From positions 1-33,343 of the forward strand of contig CALWBV010000016.1 in assembly GCA_944376205.1 (NCBI GenBank): a stretch of 33,343 bases of DNA. The letters run 5' to 3'. Numbering within the stretch: the first letter of the stretch is position 1; every line of letters begins with the position of its first letter. The translations under genes were made by a program, and so were the position numbers. A model generated the notes under the pieces. It did not search any database. It saw nothing but the letters and a program-made list of their open reading frames with translations, and was not told the DNA's origin. Of this stretch, positions 18,939-26,120 are shown in pieces. Source of the DNA: an uncultured Christensenellaceae bacterium. Lineage in GTDB: Bacteria > Bacillota > Clostridia > Christensenellales > UBA3700.

Positions 18939-19217
18939 CCTTCCGAAATTTGCCGTTTCCGTTTCGCTATGGTAGCATAGTTCTCGCAGAAGTCAACGGT
19001 CGCAAAATCGTTGTAGAATAAATAGATTAAATAGTAATTATGCCGGGCAAGAAGGTTTTTTGCTCGGCTTTTTGCTATGCGTTAAAGGTATAAAAATTGA
19101 AAGCAACGATTTTGGCTTTGTTCCGTTGACTTTTGCAGACCGTACTTGCAAGTTATAGTGTTTTTATCGTCCTATGCACCTTCGCTCTTTGCCGGAAACG
19201 GCAGAAAATTTCGGAGG
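18939..19217. repeat. interrupted inverted repeat between ssrA and the sigma-like gene
   Basis: Two sets of matching blocks lie in mirror order. Block 18939-18960 (CCTTCCGAAATTTGCCGTTTCC) pairs with 19194-19217. Block 18986-19013 (GCAGAAGTCAACGG then CAAAATCGTTG) pairs with 19104-19136 (CAACGATTTTG then CCGTTGACTTTTGC). A terminator-like hairpin sits near the middle. The outer right arm includes the ribosome binding site of the downstream gene. It could be a regulatory leader RNA or a decayed small mobile element. Confidence 0.6.
19042..19073 (+). terminator. terminator-like hairpin inside the inverted repeat
   Basis: 9-bp stem GCCGGGCAA/TTGCTCGGC (one G-U) with a T tail. No gene lies directly upstream, so it may act as an attenuator for the sigma-like gene. 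Confidence 0.65.
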
Positions 19218-19225
19218 TATTGAAT

Positions 19226-19879
19226 ATGGAATTACTGGTAAAAAAATTCTCTAACGGGAAGTACGAAGATGAAAGCGAACTCTTTGCAGAGCCGATCTCG
19301 GAAGAAACGGTCAAATTGATGGGTGAAATGATTGCGTTACAGTCTTTACGCACGATCAAAAAATACGATTTCGACGTTGCGGATAAACTGTATGTCGATT
19401 TCATCAAAGACTTGCATCATATGGGCGAAAGAGATTACGTCGTTACAGATGGATACGACTGCGCGCAGATTGCAATATGCTTCCTTTGGCAATTTGCAGG
19501 AAAAAGCGTTTACGACGATTATGGAAAAGACCGCATCGGCAAGAACATTACAATAAAATTAGCCTGCTACAGAGAAGTTGGCAGATATATCGACGGATTG
19601 TGCAGAAAGGCTAAAAGAACGGAGCATATTGATGTAACTGACTATAAAGCATATCCAGCAGATCCAGTAAATTGCTTTGAAAAAGAAGAATGGAATTACG
19701 ACAAAGCAGATGCAATCATAGAAGCATTGAATCTTTCCGATCTGGAACTCGCTATCATAAATTGCTGTATGTGCGGAATGACACAATCCCAAATAACGGC
19801 AGAACTCGGAATAGGCAGAGGTCGTATATGGCATAGGAAGAACGCTATAAGAAAGAGATATATGATTTTAGAGTATTAA
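19226..19879 (+). CDS. sigma-70-like regulator
   Basis: 217 residues from the ATG at 19226, with TCGGAGGT upstream; a longer open frame starting at 19133 adds 31 residues of non-protein-like sequence and is rejected. The middle (about 45-130) resembles a diverged sigma region 2. The C-terminus is a region 4 helix-turn-helix: LNLSDLELAIINCCMCGMT, SQITAELGIGRGRIWHRK, NAIRKRYMILEY. Such proteins in integrative elements often switch excision or transfer genes. It is the first gene after ssrA and has its own 12-bp terminator. The ribosome binding site lies in one arm of the inverted repeat at 18939-19217, so translation may depend on RNA folding. A phage ArpU-type regulator is an alternative reading. 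Confidence 0.7.
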   Translation: MELLVKKFSNGKYEDESELFAEPISEETVKLMGEMIALQSLRTIKKYDFDVADKLYVDFIKDLHHMGERDYVVTDGYDCAQIAICFLWQFAGKSVYDDYGKDRIGKNITIKLACYREVGRYIDGLCRKAKRTEHIDVTDYKAYPADPVNCFEKEEWNYDKADAIIEALNLSDLELAIINCCMCGMTQSQITAELGIGRGRIWHRKNAIRKRYMILEY

Positions 19880-19893
19880 TATATTGCATATTT

Positions 19894-19932
19894 AATAAGC
19901 CTTATACGTTTGAAGCATAAGGCTTATTTTAT
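19894..19932 (+). terminator. terminator of the sigma-like gene
   Basis: 12-bp perfect stem AATAAGCCTTAT/ATAAGGCTTATT (19894-19905 with 19917-19928) with a T-rich tail. Confidence 0.85.
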
Positions 19933-20002
19933 AAATACTAATAATATTACGCAAATGGTTTTCTATTGACGCCCCTTATGATGTTTTCCATTTTGTTGTT
20001 TT

Positions 20003-20134
20003 TTAGTTCTGAGCATATGCTAAAGCGATTTCTTTAGGCATAATGGACCACGTCAGATGCCCAATACGATTAGGTATAGCCAATGTTGTCTCTATTACCA
20101 TTCCATAACATTGCGATTCTAATTGTCTTTGCAT
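20003..20134 (-). CDS. possible 43-residue small protein
   Basis: A short open frame, MQRQLESQCYGMVIETTLAI and on to IALAYAQN, with AAGGA six to seven bases before its ATG. It is 73 bases downstream of the InlB-repeat lipoprotein gene on the same strand, with no terminator between. It has no signal peptide or known motif. The good ribosome binding site is the main support; chance is not excluded. Confidence 0.4.
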   Translation of the reverse strand: MQRQLESQCYGMVIETTLAIPNRIGHLTWSIMPKEIALAYAQN

Positions 20135-20207
20135 GCTTTTTCCTTAATTAAAATCCAGCATCAAACAAATTACTTGATTTGATAACATTTTAATATCCTT
20201 TCTTCCA

Positions 20208-22151
20208 TTAAACTATTTTGGTAAAAATAGCCCTATACTCCATTCCAAGCAAAAGGTCTATATCGTCTAGTGTCGGAGTTATCGTTGGAGACCAGAAATA
20301 GTCAGTTGTATCGTAAACAACATATTCCCATCTTTCAAACCGATAACCTTCATCGGGAACCGCAGTAACCGACGTAGGGGTTGCTCCTTCATCTACGATT
20401 TGTGAAGTTTCTCCTTGTATCGTTCCACCTTCTCCTGCTGTAAAAGTTAAATTATAGACTCTGACAAATTCAGCTGTTATTGTTATATCCTCGTGAATAT
20501 TTGTGTCCTGCCTTTGAGGATCGGTTGAACCGTCGCTCCATTTAACAAATCTATATCCATTATTAGCTTTAGCGGTAATAATCGGGGCAGAATAATTATT
20601 ATCGATTGTAATGGCAAACTCGAAGAAGTGCTTTCCTTCCGGTTTATAATCGTTTGGATTTTTATCTCCACTATTTTCAGAAAAATCGTATTGCAGCAAT
20701 CCTCCCACATAGCCTAAATTTGTTTTATATGTTGCGGTATATGCTATTTTGGTAAAAATAGCCCTATACTCCATTCCAAGCAAAAGGTCTATATCGTCTA
20801 GTGTCGGAGTTATCGTTGGAGACCAGAAATAGTCAGTTGTATCGTAAACAACATATTCCCATCTTTCAAACCGATAACCTTCATCGGGAACCGCAGTAAC
20901 CGACGTAGGGGTTGCTCCTTCATCTACGATTTGTGAAGTTTCTCCTTGTATCGTTCCACCTTCTCCTGCTGTAAAAGTTAAATTATAGACTCTGACAAAT
21001 TCAGCTGTTATTGTTATATCCTCATGAATATTTGTGTCCTGCCTTTGAGGATCGGTTGAACCGTCGCTCCATTTAACAAACTTATATCCGTTATCAGGCT
21101 CTGCAGTTATAATCGGGGCACAGTAATCATCTTGGGCAGAGACTTCAAACGAGAAAAATCTGTTAGAAATTCCTTCATGGACAATTTTTCCTCCATAGGA
21201 ATTCACTTCATAGCAAATATCATAGGTTATTAAATCCATTTTGGGAGTAAGTTCTATTTGTTCGGAATAATGCCAAGGCTCTAAACATACGCCTTGCTCG
21301 TCTGTAATTTGTTCATCGCCATAATACCACCCCTTAAAAATATATCCGTCTTTGGTTACAGGTAAAATATTTACTTTCTCGCCATATTTTACAGTGTGCT
21401 CTTGTACACTGCCGTCATTATTAGTTCTATACCGGCAATCAATTCCTTCCCATTTAGCAACAAAAGTTACGGAGTTGACTGCGGTATAAGGAAACGATAT
21501 TTCTTGTTTTTCTAAAAACCATCCAAGAAATTTATAATTCTTTTTTTCAACCGTCGGAGCAGAATCAATTTGTGTATTTTTTTCTATCTCATTTCTTGAA
21601 ACAATATTTCCGTCACTGATAAAAGATACTGTTACTTTATCGGCAGACGATTCGGGCTTGTTATCATTATTACCGCCTTCCGGATCTGTGGGATCTTCGG
21701 GGTTGTTATTACCATCACCGTTTCCTTCTGTATTTTCAGATTGGCCATCGTAATTATTCAGCATTTTCAATACATCTAAACTATATGTATCATTTTTACC
21801 GGAACACTCATAATATGGAAACAATTTTGAATAACTGAATGTTTTTTCTTCTAAATTTATGTCTTTGACTATAACGAAAAATTTGGAACGAATGTAAGCT
21901 CCAAAACTATTAGTCGCTTCTACATCGACATATACCACATACATTCCTTGACCGTTATCCTCAATATATGATGTTTCATTCCATATGGCAGAACTCGGAG
22001 ACTTCAAAGTATTGGATATGATTTGTTGTGCTGCAGCTTCAGCAAAATCTTGATACTGTTTTTCCGTGTTGATATTTGAGCAAGCAGTAATGCAAAGCAA
22101 ACTAATTCCAATAAGCACTAAAAATAGAGATAGTATAATTTTTTTTCTCAT
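20208..22151 (-). CDS. InlB B-repeat surface lipoprotein
   Basis: 647 residues. The lipoprotein signal (MRKKIILSLFLVLIGISLLC) has lipobox ITAC with Cys24. Residues about 28-135 are a small unnamed domain (YQDFAEAAAQQIISNTLKSP). A linker rich in N, D, G and P (about 138-172) projects the rest from the membrane. The outer part begins with InlB/Listeria-Bacteroides-type repeats (KNYKFLGWFLEKQE, KDGYIFKGWYYGDEQ). Two divergent B-repeat units follow, each with GYKFVKWSDGSTDP or GYRFVKWSDGSTDP and FTAGEGGTIQGETSQ. The two units are nearly identical at DNA level. Likely an adhesin-like or host-facing protein carried as island cargo. The ribosome binding site is AGAGGCG. Ligand unknown. Confidence 0.82.
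   Translation of the reverse strand: MRKKIILSLFLVLIGISLLCITACSNINTEKQYQDFAEAAAQQIISNTLKSPSSAIWNETSYIEDNGQGMYVVYVDVEATNSFGAYIRSKFFVIVKDINLEEKTFSYSKLFPYYECSGKNDTYSLDVLKMLNNYDGQSENTEGNGDGNNNPEDPTDPEGGNNDNKPESSADKVTVSFISDGNIVSRNEIEKNTQIDSAPTVEKKNYKFLGWFLEKQEISFPYTAVNSVTFVAKWEGIDCRYRTNNDGSVQEHTVKYGEKVNILPVTKDGYIFKGWYYGDEQITDEQGVCLEPWHYSEQIELTPKMDLITYDICYEVNSYGGKIVHEGISNRFFSFEVSAQDDYCAPIITAEPDNGYKFVKWSDGSTDPQRQDTNIHEDITITAEFVRVYNLTFTAGEGGTIQGETSQIVDEGATPTSVTAVPDEGYRFERWEYVVYDTTDYFWSPTITPTLDDIDLLLGMEYRAIFTKIAYTATYKTNLGYVGGLLQYDFSENSGDKNPNDYKPEGKHFFEFAITIDNNYSAPIITAKANNGYRFVKWSDGSTDPQRQDTNIHEDITITAEFVRVYNLTFTAGEGGTIQGETSQIVDEGATPTSVTAVPDEGYRFERWEYVVYDTTDYFWSPTITPTLDDIDLLLGMEYRAIFTKIV
20213..20549 (-). 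repeat. 337-base direct repeat, copy nearer the 3' end
   Basis: Matches 20744-21080 with one mismatch by eye (20493 against 21024). The offset is 531 bases, or 177 codons, so the frame is kept. Confidence 0.93.
20744..21080 (-). repeat. 337-base direct repeat, inner copy
   Basis: Partner of 20213-20549. The sequence between the copies is much less similar to its counterpart, so the identity is confined to one block. Confidence 0.93.
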
Positions 22152-22302
22152 AATCGCCTCTTAAATTTTGATGTACTTTTTTCGCTATGTTTGTTCATTG
22201 AATAATATATTTGATGTACAAATTTTCTCTATATGGTCATAAAAAAATACGTTAAAAGACAAAAAAAACTTGCGTTATACTTTATTTTTTGTTATAATAT
22301 AA

Positions 22303-22343
22303 TAAAAAATGTGCGTTAATTATATTAATCAACGCACATTTTT
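22303..22343 (-). terminator. terminator after the integrase gene
   Basis: 13-bp stem AAAAATGTGCGTT/AACGCACATTTTT (22305-22317 with 22331-22343). The minus strand continues with a T-rich tail. Confidence 0.85.
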
Positions 22344-22345
22344 GT

Positions 22346-23260
22346 TTACAGCAATTTCCCAAGCCGATTCATCATATCCTGCTTGTGCTCCATAAGAGAG
22401 TGAGCATAGCGATTCAGAGTTATCGTAGGATTTTTATGCCCAAGAATTTCAGAGAGTGTCTTTACATCCATACCGCATTCAAGAGCACGAGTGGCAAACG
22501 TATGTCTGAGCGAGTGGAATCCTTTGTGAGTAATTTTTAGTTTTTTCAATAGTAATTCAAAACTTCGCTGATAGGAACGGACTGAAACGGCATTTCCTTT
22601 TGCAGAAACAAAGTAAGATGAACGGCTGTTTTTCTTTTTTGCTTTTAATATTGGCAAAAGCTGTTTAGGTATCGGAATCAGACGGCGCGAATTAACCGTT
22701 TTAGGCTCGTCTACAACGAGACCGATTTTACTGTCATGGCATGACTTAGAAATGGTAAGAATGCCTTTATTTAAGTCGATGTCGTCCCATTGTAAAGCAA
22801 TCAGTTCTCCGATGCGAAGTCCGCTATATAGACAAAGTAAAATACCGTACAATTTATCTTTCTTGCTGTTCAATATGGCTTGCTCGATTTGTTTTTGTTC
22901 TTGCATAGAAAAACATTCTACAGGTTTTTCTGTAAGTTTGGGGCGTTTTATCTTATCTGCCGAATATTCTTCTGTAATTTCCAACATATTCGCTGTTTTA
23001 AGCGAACTTTGTATCAATGATATTACCGAGTTCACGCTATTTGCCGATAATCCTTTGCCTGTTTTGCAATTACCATTTTGCAATAGTTGAGTAATATAAT
23101 TTTGCAATACGAGCGCAGAAAGAGTTTTGATCTCATATTCACCTAAATCTTTTGCAATATGTTTGTCTATAATTAGTGAGTATCTTTCATAGGTTCTCAC
23201 TTTAACAGACGGCTTGATATAGTTTTCAAGCCAGATATTTAACCATTCTATGTATTTCAT
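22346..23260 (-). CDS. int: tyrosine recombinase / integrase
   Basis: 304 residues. It should integrate and excise the island by site-specific recombination, plausibly at the 3' end of ssrA. The N-terminal SAM-like core-binding domain (about 1-105) has the typical RTYERYSLIIDKHI and LSALVLQNYI. The catalytic domain has Arg149 in SGLRIGELIALQW, Lys187 in DEPKTVNSRR, His249 and Arg252 in HSLRHTFATRAL, His275 in LGHKNPTITLNRYAH and the nucleophile Tyr285. All catalytic positions are present, so it should be active. AAGGAGG precedes the start. It ends the minus-strand rep module and has its own terminator. Unusually for such islands, it lies about 3.5 kb from the presumed attL, with a regulator and a lipoprotein gene between. 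Confidence 0.93.
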   Translation of the reverse strand: MKYIEWLNIWLENYIKPSVKVRTYERYSLIIDKHIAKDLGEYEIKTLSALVLQNYITQLLQNGNCKTGKGLSANSVNSVISLIQSSLKTANMLEITEEYSADKIKRPKLTEKPVECFSMQEQKQIEQAILNSKKDKLYGILLCLYSGLRIGELIALQWDDIDLNKGILTISKSCHDSKIGLVVDEPKTVNSRRLIPIPKQLLPILKAKKKNSRSSYFVSAKGNAVSVRSYQRSFELLLKKLKITHKGFHSLRHTFATRALECGMDVKTLSEILGHKNPTITLNRYAHSLMEHKQDMMNRLGKLL

Positions 23261-23293
23261 TTTTCCTCCTTATTTTACCAAATGGCAGTTAGA

Positions 23294-23350
23294 CGTGCGC
23301 TTGGCTATATACAAGTCGGCTCGCTTCGCTTCGCCGAAGCCAAGCGCACG
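23294..23350. repeat. large hairpin between int and rep
   Basis: 13-bp perfect stem CGTGCGCTTGGCT/AGCCAAGCGCACG (23294-23306 with 23338-23350) enclosing a second stem TCGGC/GCCGA (23316-23320 with 23333-23337). There is no T run, so it is not a terminator. A replication or transfer origin is possible. Confidence 0.65.
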
Positions 23351-23391
23351 CAATCCAAAAAATGGATAAGCTCAATAAAAAGGCAGCGACT

Positions 23392-23433
23392 GGGCGGAGT
23401 TTTGCGCTGACCCGCTTGCAAAAACTTCCGCCC
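23392..23433. repeat. second large hairpin between int and rep
   Basis: GGGCGGAGTTTTGC (23392-23405) pairs with GCAAAAACTTCCGCCC (23418-23433) with small bulges; loop of 12 bases. It lies 41 bases from the first hairpin, downstream of rep. Confidence 0.6.
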
Positions 23434-23473
23434 GTTTTGTCGTGCTAAACTTTTATTATTGTTTTGCTATCTA

Positions 23474-24487
23474 TCAATTGCTTTTTGGAAGTTTTGCTAT
23501 CGTTTCCGGGCTTACGTGACCTATATATTCGCCTTCGTCCCAGCATTGGAAATTATCGAAAAGAAGGATTTTCCTATCTTCAAGACCATAAGGGCAGACA
23601 ACATCTTCATCCATAATATCTGTTATGAAATACTGATATAGTCCTCTTGAATATACGAGTTTTTCTCCTGTCTTTTCAAGATACTTGGTAAGATATTTTA
23701 TTGCTTGCGGTATTTCTCGAACATGGGCAATTTTATTAAAATCATTTCTACCAAACTTTTTGCGAAAAAAGTCATTTTGCATCGTGGTACGCATTTTCTT
23801 TGCTCTTGTGTCAAAATCATTTACTGCTTCTAACTTACCCGGCATTGTGCCATCGGGTATATAGAAAATGCCGTGGAAGTGCAGTCTGTGTTTTTCCGGA
23901 GAGCGTTCCCATACGCCGATATATCGCCAGCCTTTTCTTGAGCTGAAATGTTGCAAACAATTTTTTAGAGCTTTTTGAAAACTTTCTTCTGTATGTAATT
24001 TATCATCGAAAGTAAGCGTTACAAAATAGTTAAAATTTTGCTGATTTATCTTTCGCCACATTCTTATTTTGCGACAGATAAGATTGCGTTCTTTCCGCTC
24101 CATATTTTGTTTAACAAATTCTAAACAACTTTCTTTGTTGTCAAAATATTCAAGCATCTCTTTGAATATATAATTCTTTTGTTCTCGTTTGCATTTATCT
24201 TGACTTTTGGCATACAATTCTTCAAAAAGTTCTTTACGGGTCATCTGTTTTTGCGTAGATAGCACGCTGTCTTTATTTTTTATTGGTTTTTCTTTTTCCG
24301 CACTGTCACTGTTTAAGACAGAAGTATATTCATCTTTGCAATCCTCAGTTACATTTGCGGTATTTTCTTGTACGACAATCTTTTCTTCGAGTTGACTTTT
24401 CCTGTTCATAGCATAAGGATTGGGCTTATAAGGTATCCCTATAAAATGATTGCCGTCAGAATAAACTTTTACTTTGCTATATGGCAT
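23474..24487 (-). CDS. HUH-type replication initiator (Rep)
   Basis: 337 residues. It probably nicks one DNA strand at an origin to start rolling-circle replication or transfer of the excised element. Motifs of HUH endonucleases appear in order: motif 1 NYFVTLTFDD (153-162), motif 2 HUH as RLHFHGIFYI with His203 and His205, and motif 3 AIKYLTKYLEK with tyrosines at 265 and 269. The first 90 residues are a charged, low-complexity extension. AAGGAGG precedes the ATG. It is expressed with three small upstream genes, and two big hairpins lie between it and int, a natural place for its origin. The small single-domain architecture resembles Rep proteins of microvirus-like and clostridial integrative elements rather than large conjugative relaxases. 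Confidence 0.82.
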   Translation of the reverse strand: MPYSKVKVYSDGNHFIGIPYKPNPYAMNRKSQLEEKIVVQENTANVTEDCKDEYTSVLNSDSAEKEKPIKNKDSVLSTQKQMTRKELFEELYAKSQDKCKREQKNYIFKEMLEYFDNKESCLEFVKQNMERKERNLICRKIRMWRKINQQNFNYFVTLTFDDKLHTEESFQKALKNCLQHFSSRKGWRYIGVWERSPEKHRLHFHGIFYIPDGTMPGKLEAVNDFDTRAKKMRTTMQNDFFRKKFGRNDFNKIAHVREIPQAIKYLTKYLEKTGEKLVYSRGLYQYFITDIMDEDVVCPYGLEDRKILLFDNFQCWDEGEYIGHVSPETIAKLPKSN

Positions 24488-24636
24488 TGCCTTTTCCTCC
24501 TTGAATAGAAGTGAAACCTCTTCACTTCTTCCCGAGAGGGATGACTGCCTGTATTTAGTTGTTATTTATTATTCACGCATCGAGTCTTCGGTTGCCGATT
24601 TTTTATTCTCGCACTATACCGCCGTGCGTTTATATC

Positions 24637-24798
24637 CTATTCTCTTATCTTTTTATTTTCATAATATTCGTTCATCCTTAACTCAAGGGAAGAAACAAAG
24701 AGGTCGTATTCCTCGTCCGACATATTGTCCATGCTCGGTTGTCCGTTGACATAGATTTTAATGCCGAGAGGATTGTTTTCGACCTCGATTTTCTTCAA
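24637..24798 (-). CDS. 53-residue small protein in the rep operon
   Basis: Starts with TTG at 24798, 9 bases after GGGAGG. The product runs MKKIEVENNPLGIKIYVNGQ, then PSMDNMSDEEYDLFVSSLEL and a polar end with NEYYENKKIRE. The composition is protein-like and acidic/amphipathic, with no Cys or signal peptide. It begins 34 bases after the 82-residue gene ends and comes before rep on the same strand, matching the dense operon layout. The function is unknown; a small accessory or regulator of Rep is a guess. Confidence 0.65.
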   Translation of the reverse strand: MKKIEVENNPLGIKIYVNGQPSMDNMSDEEYDLFVSSLELRMNEYYENKKIRE

Positions 24799-24832
24799 CG
24801 AAAATCACCTCCCGATTATGTTATTTTGTTGT

Positions 24833-25081
24833 TTAGTTCATATTTTTTACAATGGTTTCGTCCATTCTGAGCCTTATTCCTTCAGGGTTTTGTCTTACTG
24901 CAAAATACTCGTCGTATATAGCATCCAGTTCGGGAGTACGGCGGAAACGATAATCTATGCCCAGAGTATAGTTGCCGACATTGTTATCTGTAACCCAGCC
25001 GATACGTTGAGCAACGATATACTTTTTTGTACGATAAGTGTTGCAGAATTTGCAATATTGTAAAAACTTTTCTTTTGTCAT
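24833..25081 (-). CDS. 82-residue protein in the rep operon, unknown
   Basis: Its ATG overlaps the stop of the upstream 106-residue gene in an ATGA arrangement, suggesting translational coupling; TAGGAGG also precedes it. The sequence has CKFCNTYRTKKYIVAQRIGW and a middle LGIDYRFRRTPELDAIYDEY. No family is recognised. The two closely spaced Cys (10 and 13, CKFC) could form half of a metal site, but no second pair is present. Its position between a regulator-like gene and rep suggests a role in control or replication of the element. Confidence 0.75.
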   Translation of the reverse strand: MTKEKFLQYCKFCNTYRTKKYIVAQRIGWVTDNNVGNYTLGIDYRFRRTPELDAIYDEYFAVRQNPEGIRLRMDETIVKNMN

Positions 25082-25398
25082 ACTACATTCCTCCTATTTT
25101 CTTCTTCAAACTTGCTTTGGAAATATTCCAATAGAGCCTTGTTTCTTTTGCGAACATATTCAGTGCTGAAATCAAATTGTTCTGCCGCTGCTTTTTGCGT
25201 ACTTCCGTTGACATAAAGTTCGCAGTAAAGCAGATACAAATCAAGCGGGGCAGTCCTTATCATATCCGAGTATGTTTTTACAAGATTTGTTACATCGTGT
25301 GGGATAAAGCGAAAAAGCCTGTCGCATTCAGCCTGATTTGAATAATAGAAACGTAAAGTTTTGAGATCCTTGCGGATTTTCTCGAGTGTTGTTGTCAT
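25078..25398 (-). CDS. small HTH (sigma region 4-like) regulator, first gene of the rep operon
   Basis: 106 residues. The C-terminal half reads as a helix-turn-helix of the sigma region 4 type: LYLLYCELYVNGSTQKAAAE, then QFDFSTEYVRKRNKALLEYF. The N-terminal half is helical (LEKIRKDLKTLRFYYSNQAE). Such proteins often start the control region of clostridial integrative elements. GGGAGG precedes the ATG. The promoter is about 290 bases upstream, and the leader between contains a terminator-like hairpin that overlaps a 30-codon frame, so expression of the whole operon may be attenuated. It overlaps the next gene by 4 bases. Confidence 0.72.
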   Translation of the reverse strand: MTTTLEKIRKDLKTLRFYYSNQAECDRLFRFIPHDVTNLVKTYSDMIRTAPLDLYLLYCELYVNGSTQKAAAEQFDFSTEYVRKRNKALLEYFQSKFEEENRRNVV

Positions 25399-25470
25399 TT
25401 GCTACCTCCCAAAAAATAGATTTGGCGAAATCGCAAATATAACAACGGCGCCTGTAGTCATATCCCGATT

Positions 25471-25563
25471 TCAGACAACAAAAAAAAGACCGTGGCCACA
25501 GACAAAAAGCGAATGGAAATACATTCGTTTTGCCTGACAGCCACGGTCAACCCAGTTTTTCAT
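25471..25563 (-). CDS. 30-residue leader ORF overlapping a terminator hairpin
   Basis: The frame begins ATG at 25563 and encodes MKNWVDRGCQAKRMYFHSLF followed by a hydrophobic end VCGHGLFFVV. Nearly all of it lies within the hairpin at 25480-25549, and the T run of that hairpin codes for the Phe pair. No strong ribosome binding site is seen. It may be a leader peptide whose translation decides whether the transcript ends early. Confidence 0.4.
   Translation of the reverse strand: MKNWVDRGCQAKRMYFHSLFVCGHGLFFVV
25480..25549 (-). promoter_or_regulatory. attenuator-like terminator hairpin in the rep operon leader
   Basis: On the minus strand GACCGTGGC pairs with GCCACGGTC, an inner stem CGAATG/CATTCG lies near the loop with further pairing between, and eight T follow the stem. 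It stands between the operon promoter (25691-25719) and the first gene (25398), so read-through must be regulated or leaky. Confidence 0.7.
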
Positions 25564-25690
25564 CGTATTTATTTACAAGGCAGCTAATATCTCGCCCGAC
25601 TACTTTGCGATCTTATTCCAACTATCAGAAATCTTATCACCGTGTAAATATAAATATGAAGCCTGCGGAAGGCTTGTTTGTTGTGCACTT

Positions 25691-25719
25691 ATTATATCAC
25701 GAGAATTTAGGCAAGTCAA
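25691..25719 (-). promoter_or_regulatory. promoter of the rep operon
   Basis: Minus strand: TTGACT at 25719-25714, 17-base spacer, TATAAT at 25696-25691. Confidence 0.75.
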
Positions 25720-25803
25720 CTTTATATGTCAATACTTTTTAGGTACAAAACCACAACAAACACCAACTTTTCCCATACAAACCTGTAAAAAGGTATTATG
25801 CTG

Positions 25804-25967
25804 TACCTTTCGGCTTGGCATTTTGGGAGAGCTAGCTGCAAAGTCAAAGGCACGCAATAATTTTTCTATATTTTGATGAGAGATAATTAATAAATTTTTG
25901 CGTGTCCCTTGGGGCAGACCTTTGACTTTTTGTTTTTGCTCTCCCGTGTTTTTGTTGCCGAAAGGTA
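25804..25967. repeat. mosaic inverted repeat upstream of the serine recombinase
   Basis: Four blocks recur in mirror order: TACCTTTCGGC (25804-25814 / 25957-25967), GGGAGAGC (25825-25832 / 25938-25945), AAAGTCAAAGG (25840-25850 / 25919-25929) and CACGCA (25851-25856 / 25899-25904). The spacers between the blocks do not match. The centre is AT-rich. No gene is present; candidate recombinase-binding or attachment region, or a structured RNA. Confidence 0.7.
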
Positions 25968-26120
25968 AACAACATAATAAGGTATTGATAGCGTATGTGT
26001 CCGTTGGGTTTCACTTCGGATAAGGTTGTGCCTTAATCCTATCTCTAACGTGTTCCGTGCCTGTTAACCCTTGCCGTTAAGGGATATACTGTAAGTAAAA
26101 AATTTTAGGAGGTATAAAAT

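Noticed and set aside
26000..26100. Small hairpins just upstream of the serine recombinase as a terminator or RNA gene
   Set aside because: The stems (such as CCCTT/AAGGG) are short, with no T run and no known RNA pattern.
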